Assembly (NCBI GenBank): GCA_913060895.1
Contig: CAJXSN010000003.1
Coordinates: 62,001-126,000, forward strand
DNA length: 64,000 nt
Direction of reading: 5' to 3'
Source: an uncultured Sphingomonadaceae bacterium
GTDB lineage: Bacteria; Pseudomonadota; Alphaproteobacteria; Sphingomonadales; Sphingomonadaceae
Part shown: positions 26,397 through 35,337 of the stretch, piece by piece
How positions within the stretch are numbered: the stretch's first letter is position 1
How the letters are laid out: each line of letters begins with the position of its first letter
Translations under genes and position numbers: made by a program
The notes under the pieces: generated by a model
What the model was told of the DNA's origin: nothing
Seen by the model: the letters and a program-made list of their open reading frames with translations, nothing else
Database searches by the model: none

Positions 26397-28919
26397 ATGG
26401 CTGACGGATTTTCTCCAGACTCGTTTCACTACCGTATCCGGCGCGAAGCGTCGGGTGCGGTGGCGTTTGTGCGGCGCAACTGGACGGATCGCCGCTTTTT
26501 ACGCTGGATAGTGTATGCACTGGTCGGTTTTATCCTTCTGTGGCTGGCGTTGTGGTTCTTCCTCGCCCGTGATCTGCCGGATGCAGAATCGCTGGTCGAT
26601 TACGAAACCCCGCTGCCATCGGTGGTTCGAGGGGGCGACGGGGAGATTGTGCATTCCTACGCCCGTGAACGGCGGGTCCAGCTGCAATTCGATGATTATC
26701 CGAAGCAACTGGTTCAGGCGTATTTGTCGGCCGAAGACAAGACGTTCTTCAGTCATGGCGGGGTCGATCTGACGGGGACGGCCAATGCCGTGTTCGATTA
26801 TGTGACCAAGTTTGGTTCCGGCGAACGTGCGGTGGGTGGGTCAACCATCACCCAGCAGGTGGCGAAGAACCTGCTTCTGGGCGATGAATATTCGGTCACT
26901 CGCAAACTAAAGGAAATGATGCTGGCCCGCCGGATCGAAGCGGTGCTGAGCAAAGAAGAAATTCTGACGCTGTATCTCAACGAGATTCCGCTGGGCCGCC
27001 GTAGTTTCGGGGTTCAGGCGGCAGCACGCGCCTATTTCGATAAGGATGTCGGCGATCTTAATCTGAATGAAATCGCGTTTCTTGCGATTCTTCCCAAAGC
27101 GCCCGAACGATACGGCCGCGCGGCAAATGAAGAGGCTGCGCTTGATCGTCGCAATTTCGTGTTATCGCAAATGGTTGCCAATGATTTTGTCAGCGCATCG
27201 GACGCACAGGCGGCGCGTGGAACGGCTCTGGGCCTTGTTACTCAACGCAGCCAGCGGTCTGCCGATGCGGGCTATTTCATCGAGGAAGTGCGGCGGCAGT
27301 TGATGGAACGGTTTGGCGAGACCGCAGAAGATGGCGACAACAGTGTATATGCCGGCGGTCTTTGGGTGCGCACTTCGCTTGATATGGAAATGCAGAATGC
27401 GGCGCGTGATGCGTTGCGTAAGGGACTGCTGCGTTATCACGGACGCCGTGGATGGAGCGGGCCGATTGCGACCTTGGACCCGGACAAGGGATCTTTAACC
27501 GGCCAGTTGGCCAGCTCAACCATCAGCATCAGCTATGACGACTGGCGTGTAGGTGTTGTAACCGAACGTTCGGGATCACGGGGAACAGTCGGTTTCTCGG
27601 ATGCTGAGACAGGGCCACTCATCGGGATTCCCGGCGCTGTTAAGGCCGGGGATGTGATTGCCGTGAAGGCATCGGGCAATGGCTGGGCCGTGCGCGCTCT
27701 TCCAGAGGCTGAGGGAGCGCTGGTGGTGCAGGACGCTCAGCTTGGCCGGATTACAGCGATGCAGGGTGGATTTGATTCGCGGCTCGGCAGTTTCAACCGG
27801 GCGACACAGGCGCAGCGTCAGCCGGGTTCCACCATCAAACCATTTGTCTATGCCACAGGGCTTGATCACGGCATGACACCGGCCAGCGCGATCGATAATG
27901 GCCGCTACTGCTATTATCAGGGCAGTCGTTACGGGGAGAAATGCTTCCGCGGCGGGCGGGGCGGGCAGTTCCCGTTGCGTTACGGCCTGGAGCAGTCGCA
28001 GAACGTCATGACCGTTCAGGTCGCGATGACGGCAGGTATGCCCAATGTTGTGAAGCAGATCGAGGATCTTGGCATCGGCAGCTATGACCCATACCCCGCG
28101 TTTGCCTTGGGTGCGGGTGAAACCACGGTGATGAAAATGGTCGCTGCTTATGGTGCGCTCGCCAATCACGGTCGGATGAACCCGCCCAGCGTTATTGACT
28201 ATGTGCAGGACCGGCGCGGCAAGGTTATCTGGAGTTCCGACACCCGTGACTGCGAGCGATGCAACATGGCTGACTGGGACGGCCAGCCGATGCCGCGTCT
28301 TGGCCTGAAGGGTAAGCAGGTGATGGATGCCCGCACTGCTTTCCAGACAATGCATATGCTGCGCGGCGTAGTTCAGCGCGGTACGGCAACGACGCTCAAT
28401 TCTATCGACCTTCCACTGTTCGGCAAGACCGGCACCACCACCGGTCCGAAGGATGTGTGGTTCATCGGTGGAACGCAGCGGATGATTGCCGGTGCCTATG
28501 TCGGGTTCGATCGGCCACGCAATATGGGTGGATATGCACAAGGCGGCACAATTGCTGCGCCCATCATCAAGGACTTAATTCGCAATTCGCGCGATTTATG
28601 GAGTGATAGCCCGGCGGTCGCACCATCCGGTGTGCGGATGGTCAGGATTAACCGGCGTACTGGCAAGCGCGTGCTCGACGGTCTGCCCGGAAGCGGGGAC
28701 AAATCCGCGGTTATTTGGGAAGCTTTCAAGCCCGATACTGAACCGCCACGCGCCACCGCAGCAGATGAAATCGCATCCCGTCGGGCAGAAATTCTCGATC
28801 TGATCCGCAAGGCACGCAGCGGCGGGACGACCGCTAGCCCTGCTGGTCGCAGTTCCACACCCAGCGAGACCGAAGCCCCTCCATCGGATTTCGTGGAAGA
28901 TCAGGGCGGCATTTACTGA
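26397..28919 (+). CDS. mrcA: Penicillin-binding protein 1A
   Basis: 840-residue class A PBP, a bifunctional peptidoglycan synthase in the inner membrane. One transmembrane helix lies near 40-60. The GT51 domain has the catalytic Glu113 in AEDKTFFSHGG and GGSTITQQVAKNLLL. The transpeptidase domain has the nucleophile in STIK (Ser478), SQN and KTGTT (GKTGTTTGPKDVWF). An OB-like insertion lies between the two (about 350-430). The C-terminal 80 residues are Pro/Thr/Ser-rich. It follows the amidase gene by 85 bases and may share its promoter. Confidence 0.95.
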   Translation: MADGFSPDSFHYRIRREASGAVAFVRRNWTDRRFLRWIVYALVGFILLWLALWFFLARDLPDAESLVDYETPLPSVVRGGDGEIVHSYARERRVQLQFDDYPKQLVQAYLSAEDKTFFSHGGVDLTGTANAVFDYVTKFGSGERAVGGSTITQQVAKNLLLGDEYSVTRKLKEMMLARRIEAVLSKEEILTLYLNEIPLGRRSFGVQAAARAYFDKDVGDLNLNEIAFLAILPKAPERYGRAANEEAALDRRNFVLSQMVANDFVSASDAQAARGTALGLVTQRSQRSADAGYFIEEVRRQLMERFGETAEDGDNSVYAGGLWVRTSLDMEMQNAARDALRKGLLRYHGRRGWSGPIATLDPDKGSLTGQLASSTISISYDDWRVGVVTERSGSRGTVGFSDAETGPLIGIPGAVKAGDVIAVKASGNGWAVRALPEAEGALVVQDAQLGRITAMQGGFDSRLGSFNRATQAQRQPGSTIKPFVYATGLDHGMTPASAIDNGRYCYYQGSRYGEKCFRGGRGGQFPLRYGLEQSQNVMTVQVAMTAGMPNVVKQIEDLGIGSYDPYPAFALGAGETTVMKMVAAYGALANHGRMNPPSVIDYVQDRRGKVIWSSDTRDCERCNMADWDGQPMPRLGLKGKQVMDARTAFQTMHMLRGVVQRGTATTLNSIDLPLFGKTGTTTGPKDVWFIGGTQRMIAGAYVGFDRPRNMGGYAQGGTIAAPIIKDLIRNSRDLWSDSPAVAPSGVRMVRINRRTGKRVLDGLPGSGDKSAVIWEAFKPDTEPPRATAADEIASRRAEILDLIRKARSGGTTASPAGRSSTPSETEAPPSDFVEDQGGIY

Positions 28920-28999
28920 CCTGCGGACGTCGCACAGGTTGCCAATCGCGTATGTTTCGCTAAGCGCTGACAGCCTATGATTTGTGGGATACACAGCTG

Positions 29000-30127
29000 A
29001 TGCGTGCCGAGGGACAGGCCCATATCGACAGGATCGAAGCGGCTCTGGCGCTGGTGCGCCAGTCGCTTGACTGGGAGCGCGCACTGCGCCGTCTGGACGA
29101 GCTGAATGCGCGGGTCGAAGACCCTACATTGTGGGATGATCCCAAGCAGGCACAGGCGTTGATGCGCGAGCAGAAGCAGCTCGAAAGCGCGGTCGGCACG
29201 GTTAATGAAATCTCTGCCGAGATGTCCGATGCCGTAGAGTTCATCGAGATGGGCGAGGCCGAGAGCGATGACGATATCGTCATCGATGGCTTGGCGTCTT
29301 TGCAAAAACTTGCCGATCGAGCAGATGCGGACAAGGTACAGGCACTGCTGTCGGGCGAGGCCGACGGTAACGACACCTATCTTGAAATCCACGCGGGCGC
29401 GGGCGGGACGGAAAGCAATGACTGGGCTGAAATGCTGTTCCGTATGTACAGCCGTTGGGCCGAACGCCGCGGCTTCAAGGTCGAAACGGTCGAGTATCAG
29501 GCGGGCGACCAGGCGGGCGTCAAAAGCGCAACTCTGCTGATCAAGGGCGAAAATGCTTATGGTTATGCCAAGACCGAAAGTGGTGTGCACCGGCTCGTGC
29601 GTATCAGCCCGTATGACAGCAGCGCGCGCCGTCACACGTCATTTTCCAGTGTCTGGGTCTATCCCGTGATCGACGACGATTTCGAAGTCGAGATCAATGA
29701 AAGCGACCTGAAGATCGACACCTATCGCGCATCGGGCGCAGGTGGCCAGCACGTAAACACCACTGACAGCGCCGTTCGCATTACCCACCAGCCGACCGGC
29801 ATCGTGGTGGCCAGCCAGAACGACCGCAGCCAACACAAGAACCGCGCCACCGCGATGAACATGCTGAAGGCGCGTCTGTTCGAACGCGAAATGGCCGAAC
29901 GTGAAGCTGCAGCGGGCACGGAATACGAATCCAAGACCGACATCGGTTGGGGCCACCAGATCCGCAGCTATGTTCTGCAACCTTATCAGATGGTCAAGGA
30001 TCTGCGCACCGGCGTTACCTCCTCGGCGCCTGATGCGGTCCTCGACGGGGCAATCGACGAATATATCTCCGCCGCCCTGGCGCAGCGCGTCACTGGCGAG
30101 ACGGTGGAGGTGGAGGACGTGGAGTGA
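29000..30127 (+). CDS. prfB: Peptide chain release factor 2
   Basis: 375-residue class I release factor for UGA/UAA. The start at 29000 gives MRAEGQAHIDRIEAAL, usual for alphaproteobacteria; the earlier 28982 frame adds six residues. The peptidyl-tRNA hydrolysis motif GGQ is at 248-250 (ASGAGGQHVNTT). The stop-codon recognition tripeptide reads SPY (203-205) instead of SPF. The frame runs unbroken from the start, so the programmed +1 frameshift known from E. coli prfB is absent. The 3' end overlaps the next gene by 4 bases (GTGA). Confidence 0.96.
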   Translation: MRAEGQAHIDRIEAALALVRQSLDWERALRRLDELNARVEDPTLWDDPKQAQALMREQKQLESAVGTVNEISAEMSDAVEFIEMGEAESDDDIVIDGLASLQKLADRADADKVQALLSGEADGNDTYLEIHAGAGGTESNDWAEMLFRMYSRWAERRGFKVETVEYQAGDQAGVKSATLLIKGENAYGYAKTESGVHRLVRISPYDSSARRHTSFSSVWVYPVIDDDFEVEINESDLKIDTYRASGAGGQHVNTTDSAVRITHQPTGIVVASQNDRSQHKNRATAMNMLKARLFEREMAEREAAAGTEYESKTDIGWGHQIRSYVLQPYQMVKDLRTGVTSSAPDAVLDGAIDEYISAALAQRVTGETVEVEDVE

Positions 30128-30894
30128 CACGCGTCGCTGCCCTTCTTGCTCTGGCTTTGTCGACTACAGCCTGTGAACGCGTGCCGGATAAGCCGGAGCG
30201 TCCTGAAACCGCTCTCCGGTTCCCCACACCGGACCGGCCTGTTTCGGAGTTGGGATCCAACCAGTTCAGCACGGAAACTGATCGCGACAGTGTGGGTGAA
30301 GCGCGGAAGGTGATGGATTTCGCGGCAATAGAACCGGGTATGACCGTCGCCGACATCGGCGCGGGTGAGGGATATTACACGGTTCGTCTGGCCGAGCGTG
30401 TTGGTGAAAACGGCCGGGTGTTGGCTCAGGATATCGACGACGATGCGCTGGGCAGGCTGGGCCGCAGGGTAGAGCGCGAACGGCTCGACAATGTGTCGAT
30501 TCAGCCCGGAGCGGCCGATGATCCACGGCTGCCGGGCGACAGTTTCGACCGCGTCTTTCTGGTCCATATGTATCACGAGGTAGAGGAGCCCTATGCCTTC
30601 CTGTGGCGCCTGTGGCCTGCGCTGAAAGAAGGCGGACAGGTGATCGTAGTCGATGTAGATCGACCGACGGACCGACACGGCATCAGTCCGTTTCTGCTGA
30701 CCTGCGAGCTAGAGCAGGTCGGCTTTACCCTTGATACCTTGCGCAATGCTCCTGAACTGGCGGGGTACTATGCACAGTTCCGCAGAAACGCTACCAGACC
30801 GGAACCGACCGCGATTGCCCCGTGCAAAGGGGATGCGGGAAATAAGCCTGCGAAGGCAAAGACAGTCGAAGCCGCTGCGGGCGGGCTACAATAA
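30124..30894 (+). CDS. Predicted secreted/lipoprotein class I methyltransferase
   Basis: 256-residue protein with a methyltransferase fold: motif I VADIGAGEGYYTVRLAERVG, then VLAQDIDDDALGRL and FLVHMYHEVEEP. Unusually it begins with a signal peptide, VAALLALALSTTAC, whose final Cys would suit lipoprotein processing, although the Thr at -3 is not ideal. Such exported methyltransferase-like proteins exist in alpha- and gammaproteobacteria (COG4798 group); since SAM is not known in the periplasm, the activity is doubtful. GTG start overlapping the prfB stop indicates translational coupling. Confidence 0.8.
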   Translation: MTRVAALLALALSTTACERVPDKPERPETALRFPTPDRPVSELGSNQFSTETDRDSVGEARKVMDFAAIEPGMTVADIGAGEGYYTVRLAERVGENGRVLAQDIDDDALGRLGRRVERERLDNVSIQPGAADDPRLPGDSFDRVFLVHMYHEVEEPYAFLWRLWPALKEGGQVIVVDVDRPTDRHGISPFLLTCELEQVGFTLDTLRNAPELAGYYAQFRRNATRPEPTAIAPCKGDAGNKPAKAKTVEAAAGGLQ

Positions 30895-30916
30895 TACATA
30901 CAGAAATGGATAATTA

Positions 30917-32323
30917 ATGGCGTTCAAAGGTTTGCAGCCGGTTTCTTACGGTGGACGTGAAGTCTGGCCATTGGTCGAAGGGGGGAAGGGCGTCTCTGCG
31001 ACCAACCACCTGAGCTCTGGCGCCTGGGCTGCTGCCGGCGGTATCGGTACAGTCAGCGCGGTAAATGCCGACAGCTACGACGAAGTCGGCAACCCGGTAC
31101 CGCAAATCTATGACGCAGCTACTCGTAAGGAACGCCACGAGCAGTTGGTCCGCTATGCCATCGATGGCGCGACCGAACAGGTCAAACGCGCCTATGAAAT
31201 GTCGAACGGCAAGGGGGCGATAAATATCAACGTCCTGTGGGAAATGGGCGGCGCGCAGGAAGTGCTGGAGGGCGTATTGTCCAATACGCCGGGGATGATC
31301 ACCGGTGTCACCTGCGGGGCCGGTATGCCTTACAAGCTGGCGGAAATCGCTGCGCGGCATAATGTCTGCTACCTTCCGATCATCAGTTCTGCCCGGGCGT
31401 TTCGCGCCCTGTGGAAACGGAGTTACTCCAAGGTTCCCGACCTGATGGCTGCGGTGGTTTACGAAGACCCGTGGCTGGCCGGCGGGCATAATGGCCTGTC
31501 CAATGCCGAGAACCCGCGCGATCCCCAAGACCCGTATCCCCGCGTGGTCGCTTTGCGCGAAACCATGCGCAAGGAAGGCGTTTCGGAAGAAACCGCTATC
31601 GTCATGGCGGGGGGCGTCTGGGCCCTTCGCGACTGGAACGAATGGATCGACAATCCGGACATTGGCAAGATCATGTTTCAGTTCGGAACACGGCCCCTGC
31701 TGACGCAGGAAAGCCCGATCCCGCAGGTTTGGAAGGACCTGCTGCGCACCGTCGATGAAGGCGATGTGCTACTGCACAAATTCTCTCCCACCGGTTTCTA
31801 TTCCAGCGCTGTGAAAACCTCATTCCTCTATGACCTGATGCATCGCAGCGAGCGGCAGGTCGCTTTTGTGAAAGAGCAGGATGAGGAACACACGCGTCAG
31901 CTTGATTTCGGGGCCAAGGGTAAGAAGATGTGGCTCACGCCCGATGATTACCAGCGGGCCAAGGCATGGCACGGTGAAGGCCAGACAGAGGCCTTGAAAA
32001 CGCCTGACGATACTCTGGTTTTTGTCACTCCGGAATCGCGCGATGTCATCCGTAAGGACCAGAAGGATTGCATGGGCTGCCTGTCGCACTGCCAGTTTTC
32101 CAGCTGGAAAGATCATGATGATTACACCACCGGTCGTCTCGCGGATCCGCGTAGTTTCTGTATCCAGAAAACCCTGCAGGATATTGCCCACGGCGGCGAT
32201 CCGGATGATAATCTGGCGTTCGCAGGGCACTCCGCATACCGGTTCAAGCAGGATCCGTTCTATTCGAACAATTACACGCCAACAGTGAAGGAACTCGTCG
32301 AGCGGATTTTGACAGGGGATTAG
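30917..32323 (+). CDS. Nitronate monooxygenase-like flavoprotein
   Basis: 468-residue NAD(P)H-dependent flavin oxidoreductase of the 2-nitropropane dioxygenase/YrpB family. The TIM-barrel FMN-binding region includes GVTCGAGMPYKLAEIA, LPIISSARAF, AVVYEDPWLAGGHNG and IVMAGGVWALRDW. The protein is about 100 residues longer than classical nitronate monooxygenases. Its C-terminal extension holds a cysteine cluster, Cys385, 388 and 392 (CMGCLSHC) and Cys415, that could bind a metal or Fe-S cluster. AATGGATAATTA precedes the ATG without a strong ribosome-binding site. It converges on the hydroxyacid dehydrogenase gene. Confidence 0.85.
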   Translation: MAFKGLQPVSYGGREVWPLVEGGKGVSATNHLSSGAWAAAGGIGTVSAVNADSYDEVGNPVPQIYDAATRKERHEQLVRYAIDGATEQVKRAYEMSNGKGAININVLWEMGGAQEVLEGVLSNTPGMITGVTCGAGMPYKLAEIAARHNVCYLPIISSARAFRALWKRSYSKVPDLMAAVVYEDPWLAGGHNGLSNAENPRDPQDPYPRVVALRETMRKEGVSEETAIVMAGGVWALRDWNEWIDNPDIGKIMFQFGTRPLLTQESPIPQVWKDLLRTVDEGDVLLHKFSPTGFYSSAVKTSFLYDLMHRSERQVAFVKEQDEEHTRQLDFGAKGKKMWLTPDDYQRAKAWHGEGQTEALKTPDDTLVFVTPESRDVIRKDQKDCMGCLSHCQFSSWKDHDDYTTGRLADPRSFCIQKTLQDIAHGGDPDDNLAFAGHSAYRFKQDPFYSNNYTPTVKELVERILTGD

Positions 32324-32349
32324 GCACCTTTGCGTAGGCAAGCCACCTG

Positions 32350-33387
32350 TCAAACCAGCGCGTCGAGAACCTGATCCGGGGGACGATGACCGTCGGCCCA
32401 AAAACGGATATTGGTGATCACTTTCTCACCCGATGCCTCGCGCCCTTCTATCGTCGCGCTGCCGATATGCGGTAAGGCAATGACATTGGGATGGGCCAGC
32501 AGGCGAGGGTCGATTTCAGGCTCCTGGGGAAAGACATCCAGTCCTGCGCCGGACAGACGCCCTTCTTGAAGCGCCGAAATCAACGCTTCATAATCCACCA
32601 GATCGCCGCGCGCGGTATTCACCAGCGCACTGCCCGGTTTCATGGCAGCGATCCGTCCGGCATCAATCAGACCATGCGTTTCTGGCGAAGCGGGGCAGTG
32701 AAGGGTGACAATGTCCGACCGGCCCAGCATTTCGTCCAGATTCTCAACGTAAGTCGCGCCGAACATGCTCTCTATCGCGCGGGGCAGAGGTTTACGATTG
32801 TGGTAGTGGATCTCCAGCCCGAAAGCGCGGGCCCGATGTGCGACAGCCTGCCCTATCCGGCCCATTCCGACGATGCCGAGTATTTTCCCGCCAAGCTGGC
32901 GTCCCAGCAGAGCGGACGGTGCCCAGCCGGTCCATTCCTTTTGCCGGACCAGAGAAGTCCCCTCGCGGATACGTCGCGGCACTCCGATAATCATCGCCAT
33001 AGTCAGATCGGCCGTATCGTCGGTAAAAACGCCGGGAGTGTTGGTGACCATAATCCCGCGCTTCGCCGCAGCGGCCAGATCGATATGATCCGTGCCGGCA
33101 CCGAAACTGGCAATCAGCTTCAGCCTGTCACCGGCAGATTCGATCAGGGAAGTGTCGATTGTGTCAGTAACCGTAGGGACCAGAACGTCACAATCCGCTA
33201 TCGCAGCTTGTAACTCTTCATGTGAGAGTGCTCGGTCGTCAGGATTGAGGCGGCTGTCGAATAACTCCCGCATACGGGCTTCGATGCTGGGCAGCAGGTG
33301 GCGGGTCACAACAACGCGCGGTGTGCCGTTCACACGGCGTCCGTCAGCATCGCCATTTGCGGGCAGTGAAGATGGTGTTGCACTCAT
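32350..33387 (-). CDS. D-2-hydroxyacid dehydrogenase (glyoxylate/hydroxypyruvate reductase-like)
   Basis: 345-residue NAD(P)-dependent dehydrogenase. The start at 33387 (MSATPSSLPAN) is chosen; the open frame runs 235 codons further upstream, but that stretch covers the divergent SH3 gene. The NAD loop is GIVGMGRIGQAVA. Catalytic residues are the Arg in NTARGDLVDYEAL, the Glu in FPQEPEID and the His in LPHIGSAT. It probably reduces glyoxylate, hydroxypyruvate or a similar 2-keto acid. It is a single gene, divergent from the SH3 protein with 135 bases between the starts. Confidence 0.92.
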   Translation of the reverse strand: MSATPSSLPANGDADGRRVNGTPRVVVTRHLLPSIEARMRELFDSRLNPDDRALSHEELQAAIADCDVLVPTVTDTIDTSLIESAGDRLKLIASFGAGTDHIDLAAAAKRGIMVTNTPGVFTDDTADLTMAMIIGVPRRIREGTSLVRQKEWTGWAPSALLGRQLGGKILGIVGMGRIGQAVAHRARAFGLEIHYHNRKPLPRAIESMFGATYVENLDEMLGRSDIVTLHCPASPETHGLIDAGRIAAMKPGSALVNTARGDLVDYEALISALQEGRLSGAGLDVFPQEPEIDPRLLAHPNVIALPHIGSATIEGREASGEKVITNIRFWADGHRPPDQVLDALV

Positions 33388-33522
33388 ATTCCGTGACGAT
33401 TGGCGAATGCGCCATAAAGGGTCAAGCGCTGAACACGCGGGAACGGGGGTGGGTGAATACTGAACATTTTGCGGGTTCCCGCTTGAATGGGTGTGCCTGG
33501 CTGCCGTATCGTTAATGACGAT

Positions 33523-34002
33523 ATGAGTCGCTCCAAACGCATCGTCATCAGTTTGGCCTCCTTTGTCTCGCTTTGCGCGGCACCTGTTGCTGCGCAAAAT
33601 CGTGATACGCCGTATTGGGCGTCGATCGACACGACAGAACTGAATATGCGCGTTGGACCTGGGAGGGATTACCAGATCGAATGGGTTTACGAGCGTGAAG
33701 GACTGCCGCTGAAGGTTCTGCGCGTGCAGGAAGGCTGGCGGTATGTGCGCGATCCCGATGGCGAGGAAGGGTGGGTTGCCGCCAGCCTGATACGGGACAC
33801 TCGGCCCGGTGCGTTCGTTGCCGGCGAAGGGCTCGCCCCGATGCGCGATAGCCCCGCGGACAGTGCTGCGCTTCGCTGGAATTTGGAACCAGGGGTTGTC
33901 GGTCTTCTGGGCGACTGCAGCGCAGGCTGGTGCGAGCTTTCGGTTGGCAAACGCGTAGGCTTTGTGCCGCAAAGCCGCCTTTGGGGTGCAGGCGAACCCT
34001 GA
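33523..34002 (+). CDS. Secreted SH3-domain protein
   Basis: 159-residue exported protein. From the start at 33523 a signal peptide runs KRIVISLASFVSLCAAPVAAQ. The first bacterial SH3 domain has ELNMRVGPGRDYQIEWVYER and EGWVAASLI; a second SH3-like half follows (LAPMRDSPADSAAL to GFVPQSRLWG) with a Cys pair in GDCSAGWC. Such periplasmic SH3 proteins usually bind cell-wall peptides. It is followed by a bidirectional hairpin terminator. Confidence 0.88.
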   Translation: MSRSKRIVISLASFVSLCAAPVAAQNRDTPYWASIDTTELNMRVGPGRDYQIEWVYEREGLPLKVLRVQEGWRYVRDPDGEEGWVAASLIRDTRPGAFVAGEGLAPMRDSPADSAALRWNLEPGVVGLLGDCSAGWCELSVGKRVGFVPQSRLWGAGEP

Positions 34003-34011
34003 CAAATTAAA

Positions 34012-34035
34012 GGGGCCCTGCCTGAGCAGGGACCC
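34012..34035. terminator. Bidirectional hairpin terminator between SH3 gene and thiolase
   Basis: GGG-x-CCCTGC (34012-34021; the central base of the 5' arm is mismatched) pairs with GCAGGG-x-CCC (34026-34035) around a CTGA loop. In the - direction it is followed by TTTAATTT, supporting use by the thiolase gene. It sits exactly between the two converging stops. Confidence 0.75.
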
Positions 34036-34043
34036 GTTCTGGA

Positions 34044-35240
34044 CTAAATCAATTCGACTGCGACAGCGGTGGCTTCGCCGCCGCCGATACACAGGCTGGC
34101 GATACCTTTGGTCTTGCCTTGGGTTTTCAGGGCATTGAGCAGCGTGACGATAATCCGCGTTCCGCTGGCACCGATGGGATGACCCAGTGCGGTGCCGCCG
34201 CCGTTTACGTTAATCCTGTCATGCGGGATGCCGATATCGCGCATGGCAAACATCGCCACGCAGGCAAACGCTTCGTTGACTTCCCACAGCTCTACTTCGT
34301 CGGCGTTCCATCCTGCGCTTTCCAGCACCTTGGTAATTGCGCCGATCGGCGCGATGGTAAATTCGCTGGGCTCCCGGGCGTGGGCGGCCATGGCGACGAT
34401 TTTTGCAACCGGCGTATGGCCGTTTTCCTTCGCGCTACTTTCCCGTGCAAGCACAACCGCCGCAGCGCCATCGGAAATGGAGCTGGATGTAGCCGCCGTG
34501 ATCGTACCGTCCTTGGCAAAAGCAGGGCGAAGTGTAGGGATTTTGTCCGGACGTCCGCGGCCCGGCTGCTCGTCATGCTCGACAGTAACGTCGCCCTTGC
34601 GGGAAGAGAAGCTGACCGGTACGACTTCACCGTCAAACGCGCCGCTTTCGATGGCGGCATTGGCGCGGCGCAGGCTTTCGATGGAATATTCGTCCATTTC
34701 CTCGCGCGTCATCTGGTAATCATTCGCAGTGTCCTGCGCGAAAGTGCCCATAGCGCGGCCTTCCTCGTAGGCATCTTCCAGACCGTCCAGGAACATATGA
34801 TCGTAAGTGGTGTCGTGGCCCAGCCGTGCTCCGCTGCGATGCTTTTTCAGCAGGTAGGGCGCATTGGTCATGCTTTCCATTCCGCCCGCAACCACATAGT
34901 CGACCGTGCCACTGGCGAGAGCTTCTGCCCCCATGATGACGGTCTGCATTCCGCTGCCGCACACTTTGTTGACTGTGGTCGCCTGCACCGATTTTGGCAG
35001 GCCGGCCTTGACCAATGCCTGCCGCGCCGGAGCCTGACCCAGTCCGGCAGGAAGTACGCAGCCCATATAGCCACGGTCGAACTTGTCGCCTGCAACACCT
35101 GACCGCTCTACCGCAGCCTTCACTGCCGTCGCACCCAGCTCGGTGGCGGAAACATCGGCCAGCGCGCCCTGCATTCCGCCCATCGGCGTGCGGGCGTACG
35201 AGAGAATGACAATCGGATCGGCGGGGGAAAAATGGGACAT
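34044..35240 (-). CDS. Acetyl-CoA C-acyltransferase (thiolase)
   Basis: 398-residue thiolase II-type enzyme condensing or cleaving acyl-CoA. The acylated Cys is Cys94 in NKVCGSGMQTV. NVNGGGTALGHPIGASGTR carries the catalytic His, and the C-terminal CIGGGEATAVAVE has the second Cys. The N-terminus VILSYARTPMGGMQGALAD is typical of acetyl-CoA acetyltransferases. No reductase or PHA gene adjoins, so a role in fatty-acid breakdown or acetoacetyl-CoA formation is open. It is divergent from the aldehyde dehydrogenase, 97 bases apart. Confidence 0.93.
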   Translation of the reverse strand: MSHFSPADPIVILSYARTPMGGMQGALADVSATELGATAVKAAVERSGVAGDKFDRGYMGCVLPAGLGQAPARQALVKAGLPKSVQATTVNKVCGSGMQTVIMGAEALASGTVDYVVAGGMESMTNAPYLLKKHRSGARLGHDTTYDHMFLDGLEDAYEEGRAMGTFAQDTANDYQMTREEMDEYSIESLRRANAAIESGAFDGEVVPVSFSSRKGDVTVEHDEQPGRGRPDKIPTLRPAFAKDGTITAATSSSISDGAAAVVLARESSAKENGHTPVAKIVAMAAHAREPSEFTIAPIGAITKVLESAGWNADEVELWEVNEAFACVAMFAMRDIGIPHDRINVNGGGTALGHPIGASGTRIIVTLLNALKTQGKTKGIASLCIGGGEATAVAVELI

Positions 35241-35337
35241 CGGTAATTCTTGCCTTTCAGGAGCGGAACGTCTTGCAGTGCATTATTTAGATGAAGCTGC
35301 TAATGCTGCGGTGCAAGATAATCAAATGGAGAGAATG

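Noticed and set aside
27576-28541. 321-codon frame antisense to the PBP1A gene
   Set aside because: PBP1A motifs are complete on the + strand across the whole interval; the antisense product has no motif.
28940-29100. Programmed frameshift in prfB
   Set aside because: The frame is continuous from the 29000 start and no in-frame early TGA with a slippery CTT codon is present.
33388-34092. Long N-terminal extension of the D-2-hydroxyacid dehydrogenase frame
   Set aside because: It covers the divergent SH3-protein gene, which has a clear signal peptide and domain; the dehydrogenase homology begins after the 33387 ATG.
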